Source: Epiperipatus broadwayi (Eukaryota; Onychophora; Udeonychophora; Euonychophora; Peripatidae). From it: a stretch of DNA of 64,000 bases. The stretch is taken from the NCBI GenBank assembly GCA_028023455.1, contig JAQFVV010000030.1, positions 8,704,876-8,768,875 of the forward strand, read 5' to 3'. The position numbers and the translations under genes are program-made. Position 1 is the first letter of the stretch. The number at the start of each line of letters is the position of its first letter. This document shows, one piece after another, positions 36,907 through 50,725 of this stretch. The notes under the pieces are model-generated. The model ran no database searches and was not told the DNA's origin. It saw only the letters and a list, made by a program, of their open reading frames with translations.

Positions 36907-39900
36907 AAGAAACATTATGAAATAAAATACAAATTAAATTAACCAAGTTAAATAAATAGTATTTTTTATTTTATCTTAAAACTTTTAATTATTCATACAA
37001 GAATGTATTATACACAATTGTAAGCATAAGTAAAATAAAATTGTACAGAGAAATTAAATGTTCTATATCATACATTTAGAACATCCCATTATATATATAT
37101 TTATCTTAATAATGTGCAGAGTTCATTGAAACTAATAAAGCAGGTTTAAATTCTGAGATTTTAAATTAATGACAAACAGTGACTTTGATCAAGTGTTTGG
37201 TCATAATATAAATTAATTTCCAATTTTATATAAGTTTGAACTAATTTCAATCAATTCAAATATAGTTATAAAGATTGACATTTAATGCTTATTTTAAAAA
37301 GCATTAAATATATTTTATTCAGTTATACAAATGGTATGTAAAAATTAACATTCATAAATATATTAAAAAACTGAATTTACTTTTAACAGATATACTTTTT
37401 TTACTGGGATCTATTACGGTGATATTTAATAATAATTTAAATCCACACCGATGATAATAATTTTAAAATACTTTCTTACTACAAAATAAAGCTCATAAGC
37501 AGCCAGAAAGAGTGATGACAATGACCATCTTCATGAAAAATGTTTTCCTAATAACTCACTTGAAAGTTATAAAATCTTATTAAAATTTAAAGCATCTTTC
37601 ATTTTGCTCATCATTTTGTCTATTTGAATATATTTAGGTAATAATACATTTCTATACGCATGTTTGTAATTCTACATACAAAGAACAGAAAAAGCATTTT
37701 TCTGAGTGTGTGTGTATATAATAAAGTAATTAAATGTTGTAAATATCATCTACTCCCCCAATATTATCTTTAATATTTCACCACAGAAATGTAGTAAAAA
37801 CATTTAAATTTTTAATAATGTCAAAGATTTGATTTATTTTCAAGTAATACATATAAGAGAGAACTAAAGCACAAGAGTCTGCATTTGTTAATTGTCATTC
37901 CCTGTGACTTTCTTAACATAATTTAATAAACCAAGACATTATTATCCTATAATTTTTCTTTATGAATCTTGTTTTATTTTGTGAATGAAATTTCTTTAAC
38001 ATATTCTTATATCTCCATTTTCACCTACATTTTGACTATCTATGATCATTGATCCTATAAAATATATATAGATGTATATTTATAATTTATTAATTATGTT
38101 TACAAAAGTACTTTTGGATTAGTACTGCTCTGCCATAATCATTAGTCCATAATTATTCTAACTTTGCAAATTTTTTTGAAAGTATCACTTTAAATTTAGC
38201 AAATTTTATACTTAAAAATGGGTTTTTGAGTTGAAGTTAATTTTAAAAAATTATTATGAATATGATATAAGTAAAGGATTTTAATTAAATAAACTGAATA
38301 TTGAAAATTGCTTTTGCTTCCTAATTTTTTTATCCAAAAAATCTTTTATCATAATAATTTTTTTAAAATTAAGTTGAATTCAAAAATTATTTTCTTAAAT
38401 ATAAAGTTTGCTAATCCTTAAGAAAATAACAAATGTAAAGTGTTAGAATAATTATGTCCAAATGATTACATCAAAGCAGCGTTACAATAACATAAAAATT
38501 CACTCAAATAAATTTATATTTTGTAAAACCAAGTAATTCTTTTTCTAAGTATGTAATAAAACTTAGCTTTGTTTTTCCTCAGTTATATTCACATAATTTA
38601 ATACCTTTTGTTTATTTTAACTATTTCACCTGTACGCAGACATTTTAATTTTCCATATCCTTTATTATTTTTTTTTTTTAAAATCTTCCAATTAGTTATC
38701 TTAATTATTTACTTTATTATTTCTCCTTATATTTAATTGTTACTATTACCATCTTTTTAGAATTCCCATACTTGCCTGCTTATCAAATCTTTATCAATAT
38801 TTCAATTGTTTTTTTTTCTTTCAATATTCAAAAGATTACTAATCAACTTTTCTTTATAAGCTTAAAAATTTTTCAGCATTTTTCTTCCAAATTTAAATGT
38901 TTTATATATTTTCATATATAATAATAAATTTCTATCTTTTCAATGTTTCAATTTAATTTTTAAAGTATTTTTCATTGTTCCTGTATATGATATTTAGCAT
39001 GACAATTTTAAACCTACATCATAAATTGATTCATTTACAAAATCTATTTAAATTATTATATATACTAGATAAGTCTATTTATATGCAGATTTTAAGTTCT
39101 TACAACTTTGTATACATTCACTTTAAAAAAAAAAGAATAAAACAATGGTGTTAATATTAGTTTTTTCATGTTCAGCAGTGCATAGCTGAATTGTCATTAA
39201 TTTTCTGTTGATAAATATTCAAGTATTATGTCATTTATAATATATATTGTAATGATAACCAGAGTACAAACAATTATTTGACCGTACTAATGAGTGTTCA
39301 CGAATTATATCAGTAATTTTCTTTATGAAGTATTATCTTTCCTATTGCATTGCCAAATTCATATAATATTAATATCAATACGTTATTATTACAGGCTTAA
39401 ATCCTTACTAATAATATATGACAAATACAGAAACATTTATTTGTAAATCCTATGAATAAGATAGAATTCAAAAAAATAATGATGACTTTTACCATCAGAA
39501 TTGCTTTATTGTATGCTATTTGTTTTGTGTTTTTATTTATTAAAACATTAGGCATAAACCTTTTTAAATGAGAATATTTACTCAAAAGTTATTTACAATA
39601 ATAATATCATTATTTATCAATTGTTTCTATCACCATAATATACAGACACTTCATACTCATCAGTGTGCATGTTTTCAGAGCTGTGGGGGTTTCTTTCTTT
39701 CTCAGTTTCATATATGTGGTCTATATTTTCTTATAAGCATATTTTATACAAAAAAAAGGTTATTATAACAATATTTACTTTCAGTATGTATATAAAATGA
39801 CAAACAAAGAGATTAATAAGTTAATGCAATAAAAGATAAATAAAATAAATATAATCTTATTTTTTAAATTTCCTCTTGCATAAACTTATCAAGCCGGATA

Positions 39901-42900
39901 TTATAAATAAAATTTCATATCTTTTATTTTCTCTAATTCTTTATTACAGCATCTCATGTATATATAATATTATTTTATAGTTTTTATAGTAATACTTTCA
40001 TTCGTATTCGGATATGTGAATTAAAGCATAATTTATTCCTCAAACATTTTCAGTTTAAATATTTTTATTGTTTAATAGTTCAGTATTATTTAAATATACA
40101 CAAATAAAATAAAATAATGTAGTGAATTTTTTTCCTTCAGAATATCTTATCATTTTAGTCCTTGAATTATCTCATCATCTTTTAGATATCTTTTCTCTTA
40201 ATAATTTTAATATTATTGCTAGTCAGACAAGTGTTGAACAGTTATGCTTGGTGTTAGTCTATTATTATTCCATTAAATAACATTTATTTGGCAACTTATC
40301 TGCATAGTTCAGTTTCTTTCAGAATAGCTTGACAGCTGGCATGAAGAATTAGGCAATATGCTTAGGATACTATTTCCTTCTTTCTGGCCCCCCATATCCG
40401 AAAAATATCCTAATGTAATAAATATTTTCATAACTTCTTTATGAGTTAGTAAATGCAAATAATCGCGAATTAACACACTCATTTCTAGTTTAACCTTCTT
40501 TTTTTTTAGCTAATTCCTCCCTCCCTCTTCTTCAACAACAAGTGGGAGTGAGTAAAAGTATCTCATTTGCATATCCAGATTCATTTGCATACAATCCCCT
40601 TTTACTTCATCTAAAATTTTTGAGACTGCCGCCTAAATAAATTTCTAAGATAAAAGGGGATATTAATTAAGTGAATACATCCCTGTGTATTTATAAAATA
40701 AATATAATCTTTATTTATATAACAATTTTATAAATTATAATACCAATGTAGCGTAAACCATGGTACATGCGCTTTACAGATGGAATGATATTTATAATGA
40801 ATATTCTCCTTTCCAAACACAAGATAAAGTCTTTTTAAAAGATAGAATGAATTTTATGTGTAAATATTTCACTCCTCCCTTCTTTCTCTCATCACATATA
40901 TATATGTGCAAAACTAAACGCACATTATTTTCAAAATATCATATAGTCTTTGCATTGCTATGATAAGAATTACAATATATAGACCCAAATTAGACAAAAC
41001 AATGGGAATGAATGTTATCTATAATATATTTTTGAAGTCATGCAACACAGAAATAATTTACATATTTCTATGTTTGAAATAAAGTAAACTAATGTTGTAA
41101 TAGTTTAAATAATGTTAAAGTCAACTTATATATTTTTCTTAGTTTAAGAAAAAAAATATGTATAAAATAAAATAAGTTTGTGCCTTGATATTTTTGTTGG
41201 TAGAAATTATTTGTATTTCAATAGATAATTAGAGAACTAGACATTTTAATTAAAGATCTAGTTAAGCTAATTGTAATAAAAAAATTGTTCTTCCCAAAAT
41301 AAAAATTAGTATTAAAATAATAATTAATTAGATAAGTAATCAGATTCTAAAATTTCCTTAATATGCAAAAATAATTAAAGGATTACACCATTGCTACTTG
41401 GGAAGGATCTGGAACAGAATAAATGCCAACTTGGAGGAAGAATACATATATGTTCATATAATTGCAAGCCAGAAATTTTGGGTGTGCAAGAAGGAGTACC
41501 CAGTAAATCTCCACCACTGAAAGTGCCAAAGTGGACCACAGAAATTTTGCTGACAACACCAGCTATTTTGTAACCCCTATGGCCACGTATAGCTACTAGC
41601 TTTTGTAGTATTTTAATTTCATTTTTTATGCATTGTTATCTTGTTGGCTTAATAAATATTAGATTATATTTAATTAAATCTACTTGGGTAGTATTTTATT
41701 TCTGCTTGTCAGGTCACTTTTACTACGAATGCAGTACAGCATATACCAACATATTTTTTTTTACTTTTATAGATTTAATATTGTGAAGGTGATAAAGTGT
41801 GCCTAACAAAAAATTAGTATAAATGTCATTTTCTATGAAATATCAACCCAAGTTTATAAGATAATACTAATGTTCAAAATTGTTAAAATATCTAATGCTT
41901 CAAGTTCAACACTGTCAATGATAGTGAATTTACTAATGATTTTAGCCAAAATACACAAATCACTTCAAATGTCAACACATTTCACCAGCATAATATTTAT
42001 GGCAGAATTGCTATTTCAAAGCGATCAATTTCTAATCTGACGATTACGATATGGAAGTAATATCATAAGCTAAACAATGGATTGGAAGCATATATGATTG
42101 GATAAATTGTTATTTATACTTTTCCAATTTCTAAAAGGGTTTACAATTGGTAAACACATACATATGTACACAAAAAATATGTCTTCCAATTGCAAAACAA
42201 CACTCATTTTCAAATATCATAATATCCAGATACATATGTTCAAATATTGATTTAGAGACGTGAGTATCTTACACAATCTCATCAATCATCTAATTCAAAC
42301 ATTGTTAAAACTCTTTATGCCATTTTTGAATAATGAGAGATAGATATCCTCTTTCAAAGAAATTAAGGTTTTCTTCACAAGAAATGGCTTAATAATTTTT
42401 TGAACATTGTTTAAATATTGTAACAATTCCATCCCAATAGAAAGTAGGCTCTCCATACAAATGATAGCTAGTATCAATAAATAAAAATAGTTTAAATATT
42501 TATATATTTATTTTTATACACATATAGACAAATAAAAATTAAAAAAAAAAAAATTAAATTCTAGTAACTACTGAAAATTATTATTTATTAAAATCTGTTT
42601 ATTGGTATAAATAAAATAAAATATACGACTTTGTTTATATAAAAAAAATAAGCAGTTCACATAATATTAAATGCCACAATCTAAGTATGGATAATAATAA
42701 GCAATGATATATTAACCAACATTATAATAATATATAACTAAATATTGACTAAAAAAATATAGTTGATGATGAAACCAAACAAAAGACAACAATCAGTGAG
42801 TGCAAGTGTGTGAGTAGTTAATGATAAATGAATGGAAAATTATATAGTATACATTTATAGTCAGGTTTCTTTTTCTCTTCCTTATATTTATTGTATTATT

Positions 42901-44327
42901 ATCACAATAGGTTCTAGTTAATTTTATATAAAAAAAAATAGATATCACATTTATAGAAATTTTTCTCTTTCTTCCATATTCATACTGTATTATTGTTATA
43001 ATAGGTTCTAATTAATTTTATATAAAAGAGATACATTTTGTTATGTATGCTATGTAAATTAAAATCATAAAACAGTTCAAACACATTGAAAAGAGCAAAA
43101 TCAATATTTACTGAAATGAACTTTTATGTATTATTGTTACTAGTAATTCTTAATCAGACAGTAATCAACTGTAACATGTGTTATTTAATCATATTAATAG
43201 TTCTAAAGTGTTATATAGAGTATGCAGGAAACTAAAACCAAAGGGCAAAATAGTGACTTTGAAAAGATACGAATGGCTGTCTTATCTTTGTACCAAATTC
43301 ATACCCTATATAACATCACAGAGCTAGTAATGTGATTAAACAGCACAAGTCATAGCTGATTACCATCTGATTAAGAATTATTAATAAAAACTGCACTAGT
43401 AAATAATATCGTCAATTAAATTATTGTTAGCTTTTCATTTTATATTATATCATACGATTTATTTAAATATATGAAAACACAGCATAATGGATTAAATTTC
43501 CTTCCATTTTTGATGATGTATACGCACACATGCATAATCTGTTTTCTTAATGATTTTTCAAAATCAATAGACAAATCTAGCTTATATACTCACTTCTTTC
43601 ATAGTTTGATATAAGTTTGCAATTTCAATAATAAAAATTTTGTATTTATATATAAAGCTTAAACAATAAAAATATGAAAAATCACTTATTAAATATAATA
43701 ATAAATTTGTTTCAATATGATAAAATCATTCAATTTTCTTAGTTATGTTAATTATAAAAAAAAATCAATAAATAAGCATGTTAACTGATAGTTATATAAT
43801 CTCTCAATTTTTAGGTCTCTACATCTTCAATTATTATGGTATCTATCTGTTAAGAACGTCAAGATTATTAACTGAAGATTATAGATAACTTAGCTAAATT
43901 ATCCCAGTCCGAATTTATATCAATTTCACTTGAGATTTAGCAAAGATGCATTAAGTTTTCTGTGGAACAAACTTATAAATCAAATTTTGGAAACTTATCA
44001 AAAATTTCTTGGCCTTTAAAATACAAATATACTGCCATTTCAATCCAAAATAAATTGCTTTCAGTATCTTTGAAAGATGGATCATTTGATGCCTGATTTT
44101 CATAGCAAGAGAAAATTAGATGAATCTTATTAATATTTCAAAATATTTTGCATATTAAATTCCATTATGGGATTGGTTGGCTTTGTACTATGAGAATACT
44201 AAATACAAAAATGATAAGAATTAGTCAAAATGATAAAAAAATAGTTCACAATAGATGTAAAAAAATACACAAATATTAAAATAAAAAAAAACAAATAATA
44301 GAGAACTACTATTCATTAAAAGAAAAT
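36907..44327. other. intronic AT-rich DNA
   Basis: Apart from the dispersed repeat at 37853-37952, nothing is recognisable. A 60-codon plus frame at 41391-41573 lies in a patch of more balanced composition but has no domain I know. Confidence 0.5.
37853..37952 (+). repeat. dispersed about 100-bp repeat, copy 1
   Basis: The segment from ATAAGAGAGAACTAAAGCAC through TTGTCATTCCCTGTGAC to AATAAACCAAGACAT recurs at 61301-61421 in the same orientation with few changes. The other copy holds about 20 extra bases near its end. Confidence 0.75.
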
Positions 44328-44996
44328 CCAGATCATATATTTATATTGGACTATTTCCACAATCTAATATGAGTAATGAATGTCTTGAGAAAAATTTTAA
44401 CTTTATTTAAATATTTCAAATAAATTCAACTGGTAGTAATAGCTCATCAAACAGGTTAGTATATGCACCAGGTCTCGAGGGATATTATTTTCCTCTCTTC
44501 TTCAGGTGTTGCTGGCCTGACCAGTGATAGTACTAGCATGGGATTCGAACCTGGATCCTTAGATTATTGAGTTTAGAATTTTAAGGTAACATTCTAACCA
44601 AACTGAGTCATCCTGTCAAAGGCAAGTCAGTAGAAATTTCATATACGTATCTATGAGGCCTTTAGCAGGGTGGCTCAGTTCATTAGAACATTACTTTAAA
44701 ATTCAATACTCAAGAATCTAAGTGTCCAGGTTCGAATCCCATGCTAGTACTGTCACTGGTCAGGCCAGCAACACCTGAAGAAGAGGGGAAAAATAATACC
44801 TCTCGAAACATTGTGCATATACTAACCTGTTTGATGTGCTATTACTAATAGTTGAATGTATTTGGAATATTTAAATAAATGTTAAATTTTTCTAATGACA
44901 TTCAATACTCATATTAGATGATGGAAATAGTTCAATATAAAAATACAACTAGAACACCATGATCACAAACCTTCAGAAAAACACCAGATTATATAT
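44328..44996. mobile_element. PLE family 2 terminal segment, palindromic dimer with tRNA-like head
   Basis: A minus copy (44341-44658) and a plus copy (44659-44983) meet head to head. In the sense direction each copy has an A box (TGGCTCAGTTCATTAG), a B box (GGTTCGAATCC), the GGTCAGGCCAGCAACACC block, the hairpin AGAGGGG...CCTCTCGAAAC, and a shared 3' end finishing CAAACCTTC. Near-identical 13-base flanks, CCAGATCATATAT (44328) and CCAGATTATATAT (44984), look like a target duplication. No protein is encoded. The minus copy also carries some DNA upstream of the tRNA-like part that matches the 3' flank of the PLE coding region at 54730-54765. Confidence 0.8.
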
Positions 44997-47155
44997 CTCT
45001 ATACTCTATCTTCTGTTAAAAGTCAATTATTTTAAAATTTAAGAACATGCTTCATAATACTCAATTGACTAGTATCTATAAAAGCAACTATAGGAATTGA
45101 AATCATTTGTAAATAGAAATGGTGTGAAAATTTTGAAAAGAGGGTAATACAAGTTTTGGGAAGTTTGTAAACAGTGATTACATAGGAATAATAAATCTAG
45201 ACGGTATTTGGTATATATTTGAACTGCTGTCAATGGTTGTTTGCCTTGCTAGATGGTTTAAAATAATGGTAATCCATATCAAATTTAGAATATTTTATCA
45301 GTTAATAATGTGAATTCAAGAGTTTTAGATAAGTGAGTATTATTATAATAATGATGGACTCTTGGAATGTAAATGTTTTTAGATAAAAACCAAACTTCTT
45401 TTTAAATTCTGATAATTAAAAAATGAAACAGCATACATAAATTCTGAAAACAAATCCATATGTATAATAATTTAATTATAAATAATTAACAATTACTCAA
45501 TATAATCACTGCCGTTCTAGAAAACTATGTAAGCATTGGATGTCACAGAACATTGTACAATTGGTTTTAAGTTGATTAGTCTTTGTAAAGGCAGAAGATG
45601 CACATTTGCATCAAACTATTTCCTGATGAAGATCAATTAGTCAAAATTCTTTATGGAAGTATTATAACATTGTCCTATGGTTCACTTAATGCTTGAAGAA
45701 TTGATTATACTAGTAACATAATAATTACAGCATTTACTATTAAACATAATACCATGTAATGCTAAATTACACTATTATAAAACAAAATTATTCATTGACA
45801 AAGTACTTTTTTCTTTATAAATAAATGCATGATATTCCTTGTTTATAAATGCAATTTTTGATTTTCATATCAAGTTTTCTAGGAAAAAATGTTCCTTACA
45901 TTATTTTAGATAATTTTCTTGAAGATCTTTCTTTGTTCTTCTCTATAGTTAGAAACTTCATTAATAACAAATATTAATTTTGTTCTAGAATTTTATTTTT
46001 CCATATTCATAATTCTCTTTAAATGTATTCCACGAAATTAAAATAAAATACCTTTATTTAGTATAAAGTAAATCCAACTTTAACATTAATATTATCATAT
46101 CTGGATCGAAAATATAATCACAAATAATAAAAAAATATTTTTTTAAGCAAAATAAATAATTTGATTAATATTTAAAGTCTTTAAAAAAAGCTACAGGCTC
46201 ATTGAACAAATATTTACTTTCACTTTGTATTCATCAGGTTTTTTTTAATATTCTAACAATAGCATTTAGAAACTAATTCATTTTGTTTATTCCAGATCAA
46301 TCTTTTGCAAGCATGAGAAATCAAGACACCTAGATATTAGTATTATATATACATCTTTAGGCTAATTTCTTATTAATGCCCAACTTTAATAAGAAGTCTT
46401 CCCCATAAACACTTCTAAAGATTTGAACTCAAGCCAATTTCCTGTTTAGTTACCGTAGGCCATTGTTTATAGTATGAAATAAAATACATATTCACAAACA
46501 TAATATAAACAATTATAAATATTGATTACAAAAGTATAAAATTGAGGGAAAATCATTAATATATATGGATGTTTTTTTTATTCACAGCTACAAGATTAAA
46601 ATATATATATATATATAAAAGATAGCTAAGAAGAAGAGTAAATAAAGCAGAGCAAATTTCTCTTTCTAGAAGAATATGTTAATTGTAAAAAAAAAAAAAT
46701 CACACCATGTTTTGTTATTATCCTAATCAAAAGATGAAAGGGGCAGATAATTAACATAAACTTGAAGTCATTAAAATCTACAATTATTGGTCTAGTGTCA
46801 AATCAATATATTATATAAACAAGTTGATTTCAATTTGAAGTGTTTTTGAATTTAAAACAATTGGCTTGATTGTATAAATAGCTAAAGTTAGCTGTTGAAA
46901 GTGTAATTATAACCTAAAACTTCTCAATCATAGATCCATTACCAAAAACCTAATCAGGAGATATAAAGCACTATCATCTAGTATCCACTGATTCCTTGAG
47001 GTTACAATAGATGGCTCTAAAATAGATTAAATGGAATGAATTATTGCTCCTAAAAGCAGACGTTGAATGTAAGAAAAGAAAAATCATATTATGATTTGTT
47101 GGTCTGTAGAAGTAAACTACTTTAGATCAATATAATTTTTATATCTGTGAAGCTA
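44997..47155. other. intronic AT-rich DNA
   Basis: No gene is seen. Around 45625-45660 the words CCTGATGAAGATC and GTCAAAATTC resemble a decayed copy of the terminal motif common in Penelope-like elements. An AT microsatellite lies at 46597-46616. Confidence 0.45.
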
Positions 47156-49069
47156 AAATAATCAGGTGTTTTCTATTCCCTGGTGTCAGCCGCATAATGG
47201 TGCTATTTCTAGGTCAATTCCTAGAAATATACCGTTTCAGCGGCCTACACCCAACCTAAGATGCTTTTTTCTATGATAAAACACAGAAAGAATGCTCGCG
47301 GCGGCCTCAGCCAACCTAAGAGGCTTCTTTCTACAATAAAACACAGAAAGAGTCCCTGTCGGTCTGGCTTTTTTCTATGCTAAAAGCACAGACAAATGCC
47401 TTTATCGGTTGCCATAGTTAGTTGTGTTATTAACTGTATCATAATGCTAGAATGTCTATTTTCTCTATATTTTGGTGTGAGAGTGTGTGGATTTTAGCCT
47501 GTCGTAATTATTTAAAATTTCATTACAAAGGTATTTTTTTTCAAGTGCACTAACCTACTGTTACCTTGTAACTTTATTAACAATGGCCTGAAGGTTCCAT
47601 TATGAATGGGTAACCCTCAAAAATTGCTTTTAATGTGCGGAATGGCAGTATTTCAAAGATCACAAGAAAAGTAATGTTTTCATGAGAATTCATCCATGAC
47701 AAGTTATTTTATATATATATATATGCACAAACAAAAACAACCCAGTGTCTGATTATTAGTAATTACTTGTCAAAAAAATAAAATTACTCGGGTATTATTT
47801 TTTTTACATTTACTATTTAAATAAGATTAGTTTTTATATCTACACACTAACAAAAACAACCCAGTTTCTGATTAATTACTGACCAAAAAAAAAAAAAAAG
47901 AAAGCAAATTAGTCGGGGTTTGATTTTTAAATGTAGTATTTGAATTACGGTACTTTTTATATCTACACAATATTTATGAAAAAAAAAAACCACTTTCTGA
48001 TTAATTACTGTCCAAAAAAACCACAAATTAGTCAGCTATCATTTTTAAATTTAATATTTAAATAATGGTACCTTTTTATCTAGACACCCTGACAAAAAGA
48101 ACCCACTTTCTGATTCATTAGTGTGCAAAAAAAAAAGAAAGCAAATTAGTCGGGTAGCATTTTTCAATTGAGTCTTTCAATGATGGTCCTTTTTAGATAT
48201 ATACACTAACAAAAAGAACCCATTTTCTGATTATTGTTCCAAAAAAAAAAAGCAAATTAGTTGGGTATCATTTTAAAATTGTAATGTGAATTTTTTAAAT
48301 ATTGTGGGTAAATTGAATAATGTAGAATTGCATATTATTTTCGATTGAAAAAAAGACCGTAACTTTAGATATATACATATAAAGAAAATAAAACCCACTT
48401 TCTGATTAATTACTGTCAATACCCAAAAAGAAGTTATTCGCGGGTATCATTTTAAATTTAGTATTTAAATAATATTACGGCTTTTGATATCTACACACTA
48501 ACAAAAACAATTCACTTTGATTCATTATTGTCAAAAAAAAAAAATGCAACAGTCGGGTATCATTTTGAAATGTAGTATTTAAAGAACAGTACTTTTTATA
48601 TATACACACTAACAAAAAGAATCCACTTTCTGATTAATTACTGTCCAAAAAGAAAAAAAAAAAAAAGCGGATTAGTCGGGTATCATTTGTAAATTTAGCA
48701 TGAATGTAGCAATTGTGTGTAAATTGAAAAAAAAGGTATAATTGCGTCTTATTTTTGATTAAAAAAATCCCGTAACTTTTGACAGATACACACAAACAAA
48801 AACAACCCATTTTATGATTAATTACTGTCCAAAAAACATCAATTATTCGGGTATCATTTTAAAATTTAATGTGAATTTCTAATTTTTTTAAATAGTGATA
48901 TTATTTACTATTAGTTCCTCTAATTTCCTATTACAAAAACTAAAAAAGCCGATATTTATATAGATAAAATCACAGGCCCGGCCCGGAATCGTAATATGTA
49001 TGTGTTTTTGATTAGCATCAACGCCATCAAACGGCTGGGACGAGGGAATAGAAAACAACCAAATAATTA
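47156..49069 (+). mobile_element. MULE-like non-autonomous element A
   Basis: The element (47165-49060, about 1.9 kb) has imperfect terminal inverted repeats of about 46 bp; both ends read GGT(T)GTTTTCTATTCCCT and CAGCCG. The 9-base flanks AAATAATCA (47156) and AAATAATTA (49061) differ at one base. Long TIRs with a 9-bp duplication are typical of Mutator-like elements. Inside the left end three hairpin units (TTTCTA..TAAAA..AGAAA) lie at about 47276-47385. The centre is a tandem array (47725-48860). No transposase is encoded, so it would need one in trans. It shares its subterminal region with element B at 56215-58448. Confidence 0.7.
47725..48860 (+). repeat. tandem array of about 118-bp units inside element A
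   Basis: Nine units begin with a word like ACACACTAACAAAAACAACC, followed by TTTCTGATTAATTACTGTCC, a poly-A stretch, GCAAATTAGTCGGGTATCATTTT and an AT-rich spacer. Starts are near 47725, 47842, 47964, 48082, 48202, 48380, 48493, 48604 and 48787. Two units (from 48202 and 48604) are longer by about 65 bp through the same extra block (GTAAATTGAA...GCAT/CGTC..TTATTTTTCGAT-like). Confidence 0.8.
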
Positions 49070-49282
49070 ATTACCATTAGATGGTAATTTTAAATATAAA
49101 CTGAATTTTGATTATTGACTTTCACTAGTGGGGAATATTTATTTTTACACATATGTACACAAGCTAAAAAAGTCAAATGATATTTTATTTTGGTGTATAT
49201 TTAATTTTCAGCTTTTCTTTTAATGTGTAATATATAAAAAAGAGAACAACATATTAATAATGCATTTATTTTTCTGTTCTAG

Positions 49283-49387
49283 CAGTTTAACTTTGTAGCA
49301 GCAAAAATGCGATATAGTAAAGTGCAGAAAAAAATTTCCTATGATTATCCTAAGTGGAAACATGATTTCAACAGTAAACTAAATCTG
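49283..49387 (+). CDS. candidate plus-strand exon
   Basis: An acceptor-like tract (TTTTTCTGTTCTAG) and a consensus donor (CTG then GTAAGAAAA) bracket 105 bases that are open in one frame for 35 codons. An ATG in good context (GCAAAAATGCG, 49307) could be a start, giving MRYSKVQKKISYDYPKW and on. I recognise no family. It lies in an intron of the minus-strand PX gene, so it would belong to a different, nested or overlapping gene, or be a false exon. Confidence 0.3.
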
Positions 49388-50725
49388 GTAAGAAAATTTC
49401 TACTGCTTCTAAAAAGAATATTAGTTTTATATAAATATTGTTTCAAATTTGACTTTTTTTAATATTATAAGCCTTATTTATAATATATATTAAAATAATT
49501 GTGTAAAAAAATTTGCCATAAAATCGCAAAAATAAAGATATAAAATTATTTTTGTTCAAGTGGATTCAGTTAATTGTTTTCTTATAATCAGTTATTATAA
49601 TAACTTTGCTTTTCATTACTGTTGCATTAGTTTCAATAAGCTAAAGTTTATAATATTTGCCTTAAAAAAATAGAAAAAAACTTTACACCTATTTAGACTA
49701 CAAGTGATATGAGATACTGCTAAATTAGAAAAGGGGGCATAAAATTTAAACGGAGCAAGTTACATTCAAACTATGACTTTTGCACAATAGACATATTTAA
49801 GAAAGTACTTAGTTGGACACCTGTCCAATTTAAATAACTTTATAAAATTCAGACATTTGAAAATTGATACAGTATCACAAATTGGTTATAGCTGTCATGG
49901 ATTAATGATATGAGACTCATTAAAACTTGTGATGTAGCTCCAAATTTGAGAGACTAGAATAAATTGCCTTAAGAAATCAATACACAATGATAAACTATCA
50001 CCAACAATGATCAAACAAGGTATTTTATACTGAACTTGAACATGATTTTGTGGTGGAAGTAAACCCCACCTATATTATAAGGTTTATCTCTAAGATATTC
50101 AAAAAGAAATACAATATAAATTGTTTCCATTAGGGAGATATAACAGAGACTAGAATATAGTGAAGAACTACTACTGGAAAACAGTATCACAAAATATCAA
50201 ACAAGCACAAAAATGGACCAGTATGCTCTAAGTATGGACATATTTATGGTTCACAGATTAGTTTGTATAATTATTGAAAAACTCATTTCTAAAGTAGGGT
50301 AGGAAAAGGAAAAATCTTTTATGATAAGGTTTTTAAATAAATACGATTGTTAATATTTTTCCATATACTATTCAGCCCTGCATATCATTTTACAAGTGTC
50401 GCCATAAAGTAATGACCACGTAAAATATTTGTTTTATAAAAAAGTTTTTAAAACTGCAACTGAATATAATGATAAAAATGAAATATTGGAATTGGTTTTA
50501 TCCACAAATATATACCAAACAATAGTTAAAAATGCTTCACGCATATTAACAAGCAAAATAAATATATTCCTTGATAAATTCTCTTCAAAAAGCTTTTTTT
50601 TTTTTTGACAAAGAAGCTTACATTTTAATAAATGATTATGAACACATTAATTATTTATTTATAAATTCGTTAAAAATTTTATTACTTATGCAACTTTTTT
50701 CCTCAAAGGAAAAATTTAATTATAC
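49388..50725. other. intronic AT-rich DNA
   Basis: No feature is seen between the candidate plus-strand exon and PX exon 1. Confidence 0.5.

Noticed and set aside
41391-41573. 60-codon plus frame in a more balanced patch
   Set aside because: There is no family resemblance and no convincing splice or promoter context. It may be an old repeat.
44659-44740. Functional tRNA gene in the PLE-like dimer
   Set aside because: The promoter boxes are good but the anticodon region does not fold, and the module repeats inside mobile elements.
45625-45660. Active hammerhead ribozyme (CCTGATGAAG...CAAAAT)
   Set aside because: The GAAA half of the core is not intact and stems II and III do not form. It is only a decayed PLE-like motif.
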